A stretch of 64,000 nt of DNA from Chryseobacterium indologenes (GTDB lineage: Bacteria; Bacteroidota; Bacteroidia; Flavobacteriales; Weeksellaceae). The stretch lies in assembly GCF_002025665.1 (NCBI RefSeq), contig NZ_CP018786.1:2108001-2172000 (forward strand), in the 5' to 3' direction. The translations under genes and the position numbers were made by a program. The notes under the pieces are model-generated. The model was not told where the DNA came from. It was given only the letters and a program-made list of their open reading frames with translations, and searched no databases. Of the stretch, positions 16,007 to 24,392 are shown in pieces. Numbering within the stretch: the first letter of the stretch is position 1; the number at the start of each line of letters is the position of its first letter.

Positions 16007-18409
16007 ATGAAGATAAAACTGACTATTTGCCTTCTGGCATTTCTCAATTTTTATGATGCACAGGAAAATATTACCTATCAGAAACCTTCTGCTGAGATTT
16101 TAAGACTCGCAGATTATGAAAGACCTCCAAGTGTTCTGATGAACAGCAAAAAAGACTGGGTTGTGTTTACGTATCGCCCTACATATAAAACATTGGAAGA
16201 CCTCAGTCAGAATGAAATGAAACTTGGTGGACTTAGAATCAATCCGGTTACAAATATTTCAAGCAGCATGATCTACTCCAATAATCTGAAGATCAGAAAG
16301 CTTAATGATAAAAATGAGATTCAGGTTAAAAATTTACCTTCCAATTCAAAAATTGCCTATCTTTCGTTTTCACCGGATGAAAAGAAACTGGCTTTTACCA
16401 ATACAACTGCTAAAGGGGTAGAGCTTTGGATTGTAGATATGGAAACAGCGTCCGCCAAAAAAATTACAGCAGATAATCTGAATGCTAATTTAGGAATGCC
16501 TTATATATGGTATAATGACTCTCAAAGCTTCCTGATCAGAACACTTCCACAAAACAGAGCTGCTCTTATCAATGCAAACGAAGATCTTCCGACAGGCCCG
16601 ATTGTTTCAACAGCAGATGGTAAGGCTTCCCAAAACAGGACTTATCAGGATCTTTTGAAAAATCCTCAGGACGAAAAGAACTTTGAGACCCTTACTGCTT
16701 CTGAAATTTATAATGTAGATCTTACAGGAAATCTTAAGAAACTGAAAGATCAGGATATGTATGCCGGCTTAAGTTTATCTCCGGACGGAAATTACCTGTT
16801 GGCTACCGTTATTAAAAAGCCATTCTCCTATATTGTACCCCTCAGTAGATTTCCATCAACAACAATAGTGTATGATATGAAAGGAAATGCTGTAAAAACA
16901 GTAAATGACGTTCCTTTGAATGAAATCATGCCAAAAGGATTCTCCTCCGTAAGAACCGGGAAAAGAGAAATGACATGGAGAAGTGACGCTCCGGCTACTC
17001 TCACCTATGCTGAAGCTTTGGATGGAGGAGATCAGTCTAAAACAGCAGAGTACAGAGACGAGATATTTACCTGGGAAGCTCCGTTTACAGTGGCTCCGAA
17101 GTCTTTCTTCAAAACAAAGCAGAGATATAAGGACGTAACCTGGACTAATGATCATTATGCTATTGTTTCTGAAGGCTGGTATGATACAAGAAATACAAAA
17201 TCTTACCTGCTGGATCTTAAAAGTGGAGAATCTAAAGTTTTCGATGACCGAAATTATCAGGATGTTTACAGTGATCCTGGAAATTTTAATACAACGAAAA
17301 ACCAATATGGGAGATCTGTAATCGATATGAAAGGCGGAAAAGCCTATCTTATCGGAAATGGATTTACCAAAGATGGGCAGCACCCTTTTATTGACGAAAT
17401 GGATATTAAATCATTGAAAAAGAAAAGACTTTATACCTCTGATCTTAAAAATGCCAAAGAAGGGATTGTAGATATTTTAAATCCTTCAAAAGGAGAAATT
17501 CTGACAACTCAGCAATCGCCGAGTCAATATCCGAATTATTTTAAAAAGAATATTAAATCTAATAAAGCAGAAGCCGTAACCAATTTTGCAAACCCTTTTG
17601 AAAGTATCAAAGACGTTTACAAAGAAGTGATTACTTACAAGAGAAATGATGGTGTTAGCCTAACGGGAACACTTTATTTACCTGCAAACTATGACAGAAA
17701 GGCAAAGAAAGAAAAACTACCTTTATTAATCTGGGCTTATCCTAGAGAATATAAAGATAAGGATACTGCTGGGCAGAGTACTCAAAATGATAATGACTTT
17801 ACATTTCCTACATATGGCTCTTTTGTATATTGGACGGCCAAAGGGTATGCTGTTTTAGATAATGCAGCTTTCCCGATTGTAGGAGAAGGAAAAACGGAAC
17901 CTAATGATACTTTTATTCCTCAGTTGGTAGCCAATGCTGCTGCTGCTATTGATGCCGTAGATCATTTAGGATATATCGACAGAAAAAAAGTGGCTGTAGG
18001 GGGACATTCTTACGGTGCATTTATGACAGCAAACCTTCTGACACATTCTAACCTTTTTGCCTGTGGAATTGCAAGAAGTGGTGCTTATAACAGAACTTTG
18101 ACACCATTTGGGTTCCAGAGTGAACAGAGAAACTATTGGGATGTTCCGGAAATCTACAACACGATGTCTCCGTTCATGCATGCAGACAAAATGAAGACAC
18201 CGCTTCTTTTGATTCATGGGGATGCAGATAACAATCCGGGAACATTTACATTGCAGACGGAAAGATACTTCCAGGCACTGAAAAATCTTGGAGCTCCGGT
18301 AAAAATGGTTCTTCTTCCGAAAGAAGCCCACGGATACCAGGCTAAAGAGAATATCTTCCACCTTTTATGGGAACAGGATCAGTTCCTTGAAAAGTGCCTG
18401 AAGAAATAA
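16007..18409 (+). CDS. S9-family serine peptidase (glutamyl endopeptidase-like)
   Basis: 800-residue secreted prolyl-oligopeptidase-type peptidase. The signal peptide is at 1-18 (MKIKLTICLLAFLNFYDA). A WD40-like beta-propeller (about 60-520, with repeated SPDEKKLAF and SPDGNYLLA blades) precedes the alpha/beta-hydrolase domain (about 550-800). The catalytic triad is the Ser in VAVGGHSYGAFMTA, the Asp in LLIHGDADNNPGT and the His in LPKEAHGY. The large size and the GGHSYGAFM motif fit the S9D glutamyl-endopeptidase group. It is probably periplasmic and degrades peptides. Divergent from the small peptide gene 118 nt away; a functional link is possible but not shown. Confidence 0.9.
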   Translation: MKIKLTICLLAFLNFYDAQENITYQKPSAEILRLADYERPPSVLMNSKKDWVVFTYRPTYKTLEDLSQNEMKLGGLRINPVTNISSSMIYSNNLKIRKLNDKNEIQVKNLPSNSKIAYLSFSPDEKKLAFTNTTAKGVELWIVDMETASAKKITADNLNANLGMPYIWYNDSQSFLIRTLPQNRAALINANEDLPTGPIVSTADGKASQNRTYQDLLKNPQDEKNFETLTASEIYNVDLTGNLKKLKDQDMYAGLSLSPDGNYLLATVIKKPFSYIVPLSRFPSTTIVYDMKGNAVKTVNDVPLNEIMPKGFSSVRTGKREMTWRSDAPATLTYAEALDGGDQSKTAEYRDEIFTWEAPFTVAPKSFFKTKQRYKDVTWTNDHYAIVSEGWYDTRNTKSYLLDLKSGESKVFDDRNYQDVYSDPGNFNTTKNQYGRSVIDMKGGKAYLIGNGFTKDGQHPFIDEMDIKSLKKKRLYTSDLKNAKEGIVDILNPSKGEILTTQQSPSQYPNYFKKNIKSNKAEAVTNFANPFESIKDVYKEVITYKRNDGVSLTGTLYLPANYDRKAKKEKLPLLIWAYPREYKDKDTAGQSTQNDNDFTFPTYGSFVYWTAKGYAVLDNAAFPIVGEGKTEPNDTFIPQLVANAAAAIDAVDHLGYIDRKKVAVGGHSYGAFMTANLLTHSNLFACGIARSGAYNRTLTPFGFQSEQRNYWDVPEIYNTMSPFMHADKMKTPLLLIHGDADNNPGTFTLQTERYFQALKNLGAPVKMVLLPKEAHGYQAKENIFHLLWEQDQFLEKCLKK

Positions 18410-18416
18410 ATAATAA

Positions 18417-18448
18417 AAGAGACTGTTTCCTATAAACAGTCTCTTTTT
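18417..18448. terminator. Terminator between convergent genes
   Basis: Twelve-base perfect stem AAGAGACTGTTT/AAACAGTCTCTT with T run, between the S9 peptidase and HAD genes. Confidence 0.85.
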
Positions 18449-18496
18449 TTGATTAAAAAATATAATAAGGAAGTTGGGGACGTTACTATATCGTAT

Positions 18497-19186
18497 TTAA
18501 AAGCGCTTCAAAATCTCATCAATACTCTTAAGCTCCATAAAATTCGGATGCTCCAGGTTTACATCATGCTGTTCATGACTCCAGGTGATATGATAAGGAA
18601 TATGAGCGGCAGATCCACCGATTTCTAATACCGGCAAGACATCTGATTTGATAGAATTTCCAAGCATCAGAAAGTTTTCAGGTTGACAGTCCAGATGTTT
18701 CAAAAGCTTTTTGTAATCGTGTTCTTTTTTGTCACTCATGATTTCAATGTGATGAAAATACTCCTGTAACCCCGAATTTTTCAGTTTACGTTCCTGATCC
18801 AGCAAATCGCCCTTTGTGGCAACAACCAGTCTGTATTTTCCTTTTAAACTTTCAAGGGTTTCGGTAACGCCATCCAATAATTCTATTGGTTTCTGAAGAA
18901 GTTCCTGACCCAAATGAATAGCTTTGTTGACTAATTCCAATGACGCTGTATTATTAGAAACTCTACTTATGGTTTCAATCATACACAGCATAAATCCTTT
19001 TACTCCATAGCCGTATAAATGGAGATTCTGCATTTCTGTTGTAAACAATTCCTGTGATACCGAATGTCGTGGAAGATAATTTTCAAGAAGCATGCAGAAT
19101 TCTTTTTCTGCTTCCTGAAAATAAGGTTCGTTGATCCAAAGCGTGTCATCTGCATCAAAGGCAATCGTAGTAATATGATTATTCAT
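18497..19186 (-). CDS. HAD-family hydrolase
   Basis: 229 residues from the ATG at 19186. The longer frame starting at 19213 would begin inside a promoter-like box (19211-19218), so the internal Met is preferred. HAD motifs are FDADDTLW (I), VVATKGD (II, Thr-Lys-Gly), the Lys in HDYKKL (III) and MLGNSIKSDV (IV). An alpha-helical cap lies at about 20-100. The class resembles phosphoglycolate-phosphatase-like or YjjG-like phosphatases; the substrate is unknown. Divergent from a Crp-type regulator with a 76-bp shared control region. Confidence 0.85.
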   Translation of the reverse strand: MNNHITTIAFDADDTLWINEPYFQEAEKEFCMLLENYLPRHSVSQELFTTEMQNLHLYGYGVKGFMLCMIETISRVSNNTASLELVNKAIHLGQELLQKPIELLDGVTETLESLKGKYRLVVATKGDLLDQERKLKNSGLQEYFHHIEIMSDKKEHDYKKLLKHLDCQPENFLMLGNSIKSDVLPVLEIGGSAAHIPYHITWSHEQHDVNLEHPNFMELKSIDEILKRF

Positions 19187-19241
19187 TTTTGTTTTGTAAT
19201 TTTCTGTCCGCAAAATTCAATATAAAAACTCAATAAGAAAA

Positions 19242-19253
19242 GGACATTTGTCC
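19242..19253. promoter_or_regulatory. Candidate operator GGACATTTGTCC
   Basis: Perfect 12-bp palindrome in the HAD/Crp divergent spacer, 9 nt before the crp-type ATG at 19263. It could be an autoregulatory site. Confidence 0.3.
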
Positions 19254-19262
19254 CGGGTGAAT

Positions 19263-19826
19263 ATGTTAAGAACAAATCAGGAATTTCTAAGTTATTTTGA
19301 AAAGCTCTACCATAAGCAGGAGGGAAGAGAAGAAGTGGTATTAAAGTCTTATTCCCGGGATGAAAATGTATTGATACAGGATCAGCCGCTGTCAAAGGTT
19401 ATGCTGATCAAAGAAGGTGTTGCCAAATGTTATCTCACTGAAGAAAACGGAAAAGAATATATTGTTGAATTTCTGGGAAATGGGGAAATCCTTGGAGAAG
19501 TAGAATTGATTAAGAATATCAGCTGTTTATGTGGGGTTAAAGCAGTATCTGAGGTGACTGTTTATGAAGTCAATGTTTCCTATTTCAAATCTTTGATTAA
19601 AAATGATCTTGCTCTTAACCATTTATTATTGGATTCATTTGCGGAAAGAATTATCAATACTTCCAGCAGAGCATCTTATCAACAGTTGTATACGGTAGAA
19701 CATACTGTAACACAATTACTGAACATGCAGTCAAAACAGGGGATTCAGATTTCTAAAGAAGATATGGCTGCCTATCTTGGTATTACAGTGAGAAGTTTGA
19801 ATAGAATCTTAAAGGATTTGAAATAA
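19263..19826 (+). CDS. Crp/Fnr-family transcriptional regulator (YeiL-like)
   Basis: 187 residues from the ATG at 19263; upstream TTG (19248) and GTG (19257) starts are possible but less likely. A cNMP-binding-like beta-roll (about 25-115: VMLIKEGVAKCYL, YIVEFLGNGEILGEVEL) precedes a C-terminal helix-turn-helix (ISKEDMAAYLGITVRSLNRILKDL). Three cysteines occur in the sensor region (AKCYL and SCLCG), so redox or metal sensing is conceivable; this is inference. Likely regulator of itself and the divergent HAD gene. Confidence 0.87.
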   Translation: MLRTNQEFLSYFEKLYHKQEGREEVVLKSYSRDENVLIQDQPLSKVMLIKEGVAKCYLTEENGKEYIVEFLGNGEILGEVELIKNISCLCGVKAVSEVTVYEVNVSYFKSLIKNDLALNHLLLDSFAERIINTSSRASYQQLYTVEHTVTQLLNMQSKQGIQISKEDMAAYLGITVRSLNRILKDLK

Positions 19827-19908
19827 TTTCGTTGACAAGCAAAAAGATGTAAAGATTTTCTCAATGCTCATTTATAATTTTTAAACATCATTCTTTTGTT
19901 GGAAAATC

Positions 19909-20155
19909 GCAAAGACGCAAAGTTTTATAATCCTTATTTATAATTTTAAGGCGCAAGAAAATCAAAGATTTTCAGCAAGCGATGACTATTAATTTTTCAG
20001 CAAGTTGCGGAAACTGTGCTAGCCCTTTTTTAATTAGAATTTGCTTAATTAAAAGAATCTTCAAATGATTAAAAAATAACCAGTATTCAATTTTATCGAA
20101 GATAAAATCTTTGCACCTTAAAATATTTGATCTTCAAATTCCATTGCGTCTTTGC
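19909..20155. repeat. Dispersed palindromic element, copy 1
   Basis: The ends are inverted: GCAAAGACGCAA at 19909-19920 and ATTGCGTCTTTGC at 20143-20155. Inside, TTAAGGCGCAAG (19946 on) pairs with TTTGCACCTTAA (20110-20121). A TTTTATCGAAGATAAAA palindrome (20091-20107) lies near the right side. A shorter relative occurs at 52868-52995. It is non-coding and looks like a MITE or REP-type element. Confidence 0.55.
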
Positions 20156-20277
20156 ATATATCAAAAAAAGTTTTTTTACTACTGATGTTTTGATGTGTTT
20201 TTAAGGGGTGTTTTGTTTTAAATATTAATATTTAATAATTTAAGTGTTGATTTTGATGGGGTGTTTTTGAAATTTAG

Positions 20278-20285
20278 TATTTTTG
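20278..20285 (+). promoter_or_regulatory. -7 box (TATTTTTG) of the GNAT gene
   Basis: Exact TAnnTTTG, 27 nt before the ATG at 20313. A TTTTG at 20251-20255, 22 nt upstream, may be the -33 element. Confidence 0.6.
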
Positions 20286-20312
20286 TGTAAAATTAAGTCG
20301 AATATTCGTCAA

Positions 20313-20816
20313 ATGGAAAAATTAAAGTTCAGAAATGCTGAATTGGCAGATTTAAATAAAATTGTAGTCATATATAATTCAACAATAGCCTCCAGGATGG
20401 TGACTGCAGATATGGAAGAAGTTTCTGTAGAAAGCAAACTAAAATGGTTTGAGGAGCACAATTCTCAGACAAGACCACTTTGGATAGTTGAAGATGATCA
20501 GAATGAAACCGTAGGGTGGGTGAGCTTCAGTTCATTCCATGAAAGAGCGGCATACAATGGAACTGTAGAAGTAAGCATTTATCTGGATGAAACCTGCAGA
20601 GGAAAAGGATATGGAAAAACTATTCTTAAGTATTGTATTGATAACGCTGGAAAATTTGGAGTAAAAAACCTTGTAGCCCTTATTTTCCTTCATAATGAAC
20701 CAAGTTTGAAGCTGTTCAGATACTTTGGATTTGAAGATTGGGGAAGTCTTCCTAATGTAGCCATTCTGGATGGTGTAGAAAGAAGTCTGAAGATTTTAGG
20801 GAAGAGGATAGATTAA
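20313..20816 (+). CDS. GNAT N-acetyltransferase (phosphinothricin acetyltransferase-like)
   Basis: 167 residues from the ATG at 20313, which follows the promoter box at 20278; the reading frame open from 20283 would start inside that box. The GNAT fold shows the acetyl-CoA pyrophosphate loop in DETCRGKGYGKTIL (R/QxxGxG/A), preceded by VEVSIYLD. The order of motifs and length fit the PAT/MnaT subgroup, which acetylates phosphinothricin, methionine derivatives or similar amino acids. The true substrate is unknown. Confidence 0.87.
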   Translation: MEKLKFRNAELADLNKIVVIYNSTIASRMVTADMEEVSVESKLKWFEEHNSQTRPLWIVEDDQNETVGWVSFSSFHERAAYNGTVEVSIYLDETCRGKGYGKTILKYCIDNAGKFGVKNLVALIFLHNEPSLKLFRYFGFEDWGSLPNVAILDGVERSLKILGKRID

Positions 20817-20920
20817 ATTGAGCAGATAAGCAAATAAGCTTGTGCCTATCTGTGAATTTAATTTGTGCTGTTTGTGTTTAGAAAATATGCATAGTTCTGT
20901 TGTAAATTAATGAATATAAA

Positions 20921-20951
20921 AAAGGCTGTCTCAAATATTGAAACAGCCTTT
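20921..20951. terminator. Terminator at the end of the MATE gene
   Basis: Twelve-base stem (20921-20932 with 20940-20951, one mismatch) with T runs on both exits, between convergent GNAT and MATE genes. Confidence 0.8.
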
Positions 20952-20956
20952 TATTT

Positions 20957-22318
20957 TTATGAATTCTGCTTAATTTTTTTTGCAGACATATTCAGGAATC
21001 GTTTCACCAGGAAAACAGCGGAGACTGTTAATCCCAGTCCAAGTGCGATCCACATTCCGAATGCACCCATTTCCAAAGTAACACACAAGAAATATCCTAA
21101 AGGAATAGTAATTACCCAATAGGCAATAAAGGTATAAATAGACGGAATTTTTACATCCTGTAGCCCTCTCAGCATTCCTAAAGCGGTCACCTGAATTCCG
21201 TCAGAAAGCTGGAATAAAGCAGCGATAATCATTAGTTTTGCAGCCAGGGTAATAACTTCGACTTCTTCTTTTTTTGTGAAGAAAGTCGGGAGTATGTTTC
21301 TGCCTAAAATAAATACCAATCCACAGATACACATGAAAATAAAGGCAATTTTCAGGTTGTTGATTCCTACCTTTCTCAGTTCCACAAAATTCTGTTCACC
21401 CAGTTTTCTGCCAATCATTACCGTAGAGGCAACACTGAACCCTACGCATAAATTGAAGGTAAATGAAGCCATGCTTAAGGCAATCTGGTGAGAAGCGATA
21501 TCGTGAGCAGAAATCAGTCCACAGATAAATGCTGCTCCGGCAAAAGCGGTTACTTCAAAAAACATCTGTAAAGCCGTAGGTAATCCAAGTCTCACCATTT
21601 TATCAAACATCTGTTTTGAAAAATCCTGAATTTTTAAAGAGAAGTCTTTGATATAACGTCTTGTTCTTTTTTCTTTTACCAAAACAAAATAAAGAAAAAC
21701 CACCATGAAAATTCTGGAAATCAAGGTTGCCAATGCAGATCCCTGTACGCCCATTGCCGGAATTCCCCAAAGTCCTTTGATAAAGACATAGTTTAAAGCA
21801 ATATTGATGATATTGGCAATAATGGTTGCTTTGGTAACTCCAATGGTATAGGATAAACCTTCAGAAACTTCACGAAGCGTCTGAAATGCCATAATTGGTA
21901 TCATGCTGACTACCATTATGCTTAAGAAGCTTACCGTATCAGGAATAATCTTGGCAGGCTGTCCGGAATGATAGAGGAGTGGCATTCCCAAAAGGAGAAT
22001 GATCATCAGAATAACTCCGACAGACATATTGATAATAAAACCGTGGCTGAATACAGAATTGATTGTAGCATGATCTTCTCTGGAATGTGCTTCCGAAACC
22101 AACGGAGGGATAGCAAATGAAAAGCCTAATGCTAATACAAATATGGAGAAAAATACAGCATTTCCCAATGAAACAGATGCCAGTGCATCGGCACCCAAAA
22201 GTTGTCCGACAATAATATTATCGAATAAATTTACTGAAACTTGCCCCACCTGAGTAAGCATTACAGGCAGAGCCAAAGTCAGGCATTCTTTTGTATAATT
22301 TTTGTTTAAAAAGTTCAT
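20957..22318 (-). CDS. MATE-family multidrug/cation antiporter (NorM-type)
   Basis: 453 residues with twelve predicted membrane helices in two homologous six-helix halves, as in NorM. Characteristic segments are LALPVMLTQVGQVSVNLFDNIIVGQLLGADALASVSLGNA near the N-terminus (MATE helix 1-2) and the matching second-half LGLPTALQMFFEVTAFAG. Such pumps export cationic drugs or metabolites in exchange for Na+ or H+. It is transcribed after the terminator of the sigma-54 activator gene, so it needs its own promoter; none with a perfect box is seen. Substrate unknown. Confidence 0.92.
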   Translation of the reverse strand: MNFLNKNYTKECLTLALPVMLTQVGQVSVNLFDNIIVGQLLGADALASVSLGNAVFFSIFVLALGFSFAIPPLVSEAHSREDHATINSVFSHGFIINMSVGVILMIILLLGMPLLYHSGQPAKIIPDTVSFLSIMVVSMIPIMAFQTLREVSEGLSYTIGVTKATIIANIINIALNYVFIKGLWGIPAMGVQGSALATLISRIFMVVFLYFVLVKEKRTRRYIKDFSLKIQDFSKQMFDKMVRLGLPTALQMFFEVTAFAGAAFICGLISAHDIASHQIALSMASFTFNLCVGFSVASTVMIGRKLGEQNFVELRKVGINNLKIAFIFMCICGLVFILGRNILPTFFTKKEEVEVITLAAKLMIIAALFQLSDGIQVTALGMLRGLQDVKIPSIYTFIAYWVITIPLGYFLCVTLEMGAFGMWIALGLGLTVSAVFLVKRFLNMSAKKIKQNS

Positions 22319-22366
22319 AATATTTTAAGATTCATATAGTTTATAATTCAAATTGGGTCAAAAAAA

Positions 22367-22393
22367 AATTTGCAGTGGAACACTGCAAATTTT
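22367..22393 (-). terminator. Terminator of the sigma-54 activator gene
   Basis: Twelve-base perfect stem AAATTTGCAGTG/CACTGCAAATTT with a 3-nt loop, followed on the minus strand by T8. Confidence 0.85.
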
Positions 22394-22417
22394 TATATAT
22401 TGTAAATAATAGCGTTA

Positions 22418-23602
22418 TTATTTCCTTACAAAACTTGCAACGTCACCTTCAGAAACAGTGTTTCCACCAAGAATAATCAACCTCTCTACAACATTCCTTA
22501 ATTCTCTGATATTTCCAGTCCATGAAAGCGCTTTTAAAGCATCAATAGCTTTATCTTCAAACTTTTTCGCAGAAGTACCGTGTTCATCAGCAATCATACC
22601 AGAAAAATGTTCAACCAATAATTTGATATCCTCTTTTCTTTCATCCAACGGTGGAACATAGATTTCAATAACAGAAAGTCTGTGGTAAAGGTCTTCTCTG
22701 AATTTTCCTTCCTCAATTTCTTTCTGCATATTTTTGTTAGTTGCTGCAATTACTCTTACATCAACTTTGATTTCTTTATCACTTCCCACAGGAGAAACTT
22801 TGCTTTCCTGTAACGCTCTCAATACTTTAGCCTGAGCAATAAGGCTCATATCTCCAATCTCATCAAGGAAGATAGTACCGCCATTAGCCTGCTCAAATTT
22901 TCCCTGCTTATCTTTAATAGCTCCTGTAAAAGACCCTTTTACGTGCCCGAAAAGTTCAGACTCAATAAGTTCAGATGGAATTGCAGCACAATTTACCTCT
23001 ATCATAGGGCCTCTTGCACGCTCACTCTGATTGTGGATTGCATGAGCAACCAGCTCTTTTCCTGCACCGTTAGGTCCTGTGATCAGAACTCTGGCGTCAG
23101 AAGCAGCTACCTTTTCAATCATATCCTGAATCTTTTGAAGAGCAGGAGAGGTACCGATCATCTGGTATTTTTTACTTACTTTTCTCTTTAAAGTTTTATT
23201 TTCAGTCTGGAGATTTTTGTTTTCTTTCTTCAGGGTTTCTTTCACCAATGCATTTTTCACACTTGTAATAAGTCTGTTGATATCAATGGGTTTGGAGATA
23301 AAATCATATGCGCCCTCTTTCAAACAGGAAACAGCGGAATCAATGTCTGCATGTCCTGAGATCATGATAAAAGTAGTTTCTGGTTTTAATGCAAGACTTT
23401 GTTTCAAAAGCTCGGTTCCTGAAAGCTTAGGCATTTTAATATCAGAAATCACTAGGGCGAAATCTTCTTTTTCTACCTGTTTGTAACCTTCAAGGCCGTC
23501 TTCGGCAATAACAAATTCATAATCGGTTAGTTCATCCGAAAGAATACTGTGAAGTACTCCCGAGATTGCTTTTTCGTCTTCTACTATAAGGATTTTTTGC
23601 AT
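22418..23602 (-). CDS. Sigma-54 response regulator (NtrC class) without DNA-binding domain
   Basis: 394 residues. The receiver domain (1-120) has phospho-acceptor Asp54 in VISDIKMP and Lys104 in SKPID. A coiled linker (120-145) leads to the AAA+ domain (about 150-375): Walker A GPNGAGKE (176-183), sigma-54 loop GSFTGA (223-228, a variant of GAFTGA), Walker B GGTIFLDEIGDM and the arginine-finger region FREDLYHRL. The protein ends right after the AAA+ lid (SEGDVASFVRK), so the usual Fis-type DNA-binding domain is absent. A natural stop is followed by a terminator, so this is not a truncation by frameshift. The -7 box 5 nt before the ATG suggests a leaderless mRNA. No partner histidine kinase is adjacent. 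Confidence 0.92.
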   Translation of the reverse strand: MQKILIVEDEKAISGVLHSILSDELTDYEFVIAEDGLEGYKQVEKEDFALVISDIKMPKLSGTELLKQSLALKPETTFIMISGHADIDSAVSCLKEGAYDFISKPIDINRLITSVKNALVKETLKKENKNLQTENKTLKRKVSKKYQMIGTSPALQKIQDMIEKVAASDARVLITGPNGAGKELVAHAIHNQSERARGPMIEVNCAAIPSELIESELFGHVKGSFTGAIKDKQGKFEQANGGTIFLDEIGDMSLIAQAKVLRALQESKVSPVGSDKEIKVDVRVIAATNKNMQKEIEEGKFREDLYHRLSVIEIYVPPLDERKEDIKLLVEHFSGMIADEHGTSAKKFEDKAIDALKALSWTGNIRELRNVVERLIILGGNTVSEGDVASFVRK

Positions 23603-23607
23603 AGTTG

Positions 23608-23615
23608 CAAATTTA
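23608..23615 (-). promoter_or_regulatory. -7 box (TAAATTTG) of the sigma-54 activator gene
   Basis: Exact TAnnTTTG on the minus strand, ending 5 nt before the ATG at 23602. Confidence 0.6.
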
Positions 23616-23658
23616 AATTTTTTGTTTCAATTATTAGCAAAAACTGTACCTAAATATT

Positions 23659-24318
23659 CTATTTCGAGTAGTCTCTTTTCCCAAAAATGGCAGATCCAAC
23701 CCTCACAGAGTTAGCTCCACACTCGATCGCTATCGGGAAATCATCACTCATTCCCATTGATAAGGTATTTAATGTTTTTAATTGATTTAATTCATCAAAA
23801 AGCTTTTTTAGGATTAAAAATTCATTTCTAATCTGCTGTTCATCATCTGTGAATGTTGCCATTCCCATTAAACCAGTCATCTCCACATTGGGAAAACTGC
23901 CTTCAATAGATTGTTGGAAAAGATTTTTCGCTTCAGAAATTTCAAGTCCGAACTTACTTTCTTCCGCCGCGATTTTTACTTGCAGAAGAACTTTAACCTT
24001 CCTGTTGTGCTTTCCTGCTTCTTTATTGATTTCTGTCAATAATTTTTCAGAATCCACACTTTGTATAGTATCTATGAAAGAAGCAATGTACTTCACTTTG
24101 TTGGTCTGTAAGTGACCAATTAGGTGCCATTGGATGTCCTGAGGGAGAAGAGGAGCTTTTTCCATCAGTTCCTGTACTTTATTCTCTCCAAAAACCTTCT
24201 GCCCGATATCATATACTTCCTGTACTGCAGAAGCCGGGTGGGTTTTTGAAACAGCAACCAGCTGAACATTTGATGGCAGCTGGTCTTTTATAGCTTTATA
24301 ATTTTCTTTAATACTCAT
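23659..24318 (-). CDS. YggS-family pyridoxal-phosphate homeostasis protein
   Basis: 219 residues, single-domain PLP-binding TIM barrel (PLPBP/YggS/PROSC). It keeps free PLP and amino acid metabolism balanced. Diagnostic segments: LVAVSKTHP (the PLP-binding Lys), FGENKVQE, WHLIGHLQTNKVKY, MGLMGMATF and the phosphate-binding SMGMSDDFPIAIECGANSVRVGSAIFG. Length is typical. A near-consensus box (GAAATTTG, 24324-24331) ends 5 nt before the ATG. It is followed by the sigma-54 regulator gene on the same strand, 56 nt away. Confidence 0.95.
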   Translation of the reverse strand: MSIKENYKAIKDQLPSNVQLVAVSKTHPASAVQEVYDIGQKVFGENKVQELMEKAPLLPQDIQWHLIGHLQTNKVKYIASFIDTIQSVDSEKLLTEINKEAGKHNRKVKVLLQVKIAAEESKFGLEISEAKNLFQQSIEGSFPNVEMTGLMGMATFTDDEQQIRNEFLILKKLFDELNQLKTLNTLSMGMSDDFPIAIECGANSVRVGSAIFGKRDYSK

Positions 24319-24392
24319 AGATGCAAATTTCCGAAAATTCCCTGACAGTTGCCAGTTATGAATACATTTTACACGGTACTTTTACTGTAAAA

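Larger units (their letters stand above)
19827..20312. other. Long intergenic region with palindromic element
   Basis: 486 bp without a gene. Most of it (19909-20155) is an imperfect palindromic repeat, described separately. The right end carries the promoter for the GNAT gene. Confidence 0.5.

Noticed and set aside
16856..17383. A 175-codon minus-strand ORF inside the S9 peptidase gene
   Set aside because: The opposite frame encodes a continuous propeller-hydrolase protein; this one is a shadow.
22319..22417. Frameshifted DNA-binding domain after the sigma-54 activator
   Set aside because: Only 99 bp separate it from the MATE gene, and a terminator fills part of it; there is no room for a Fis domain.
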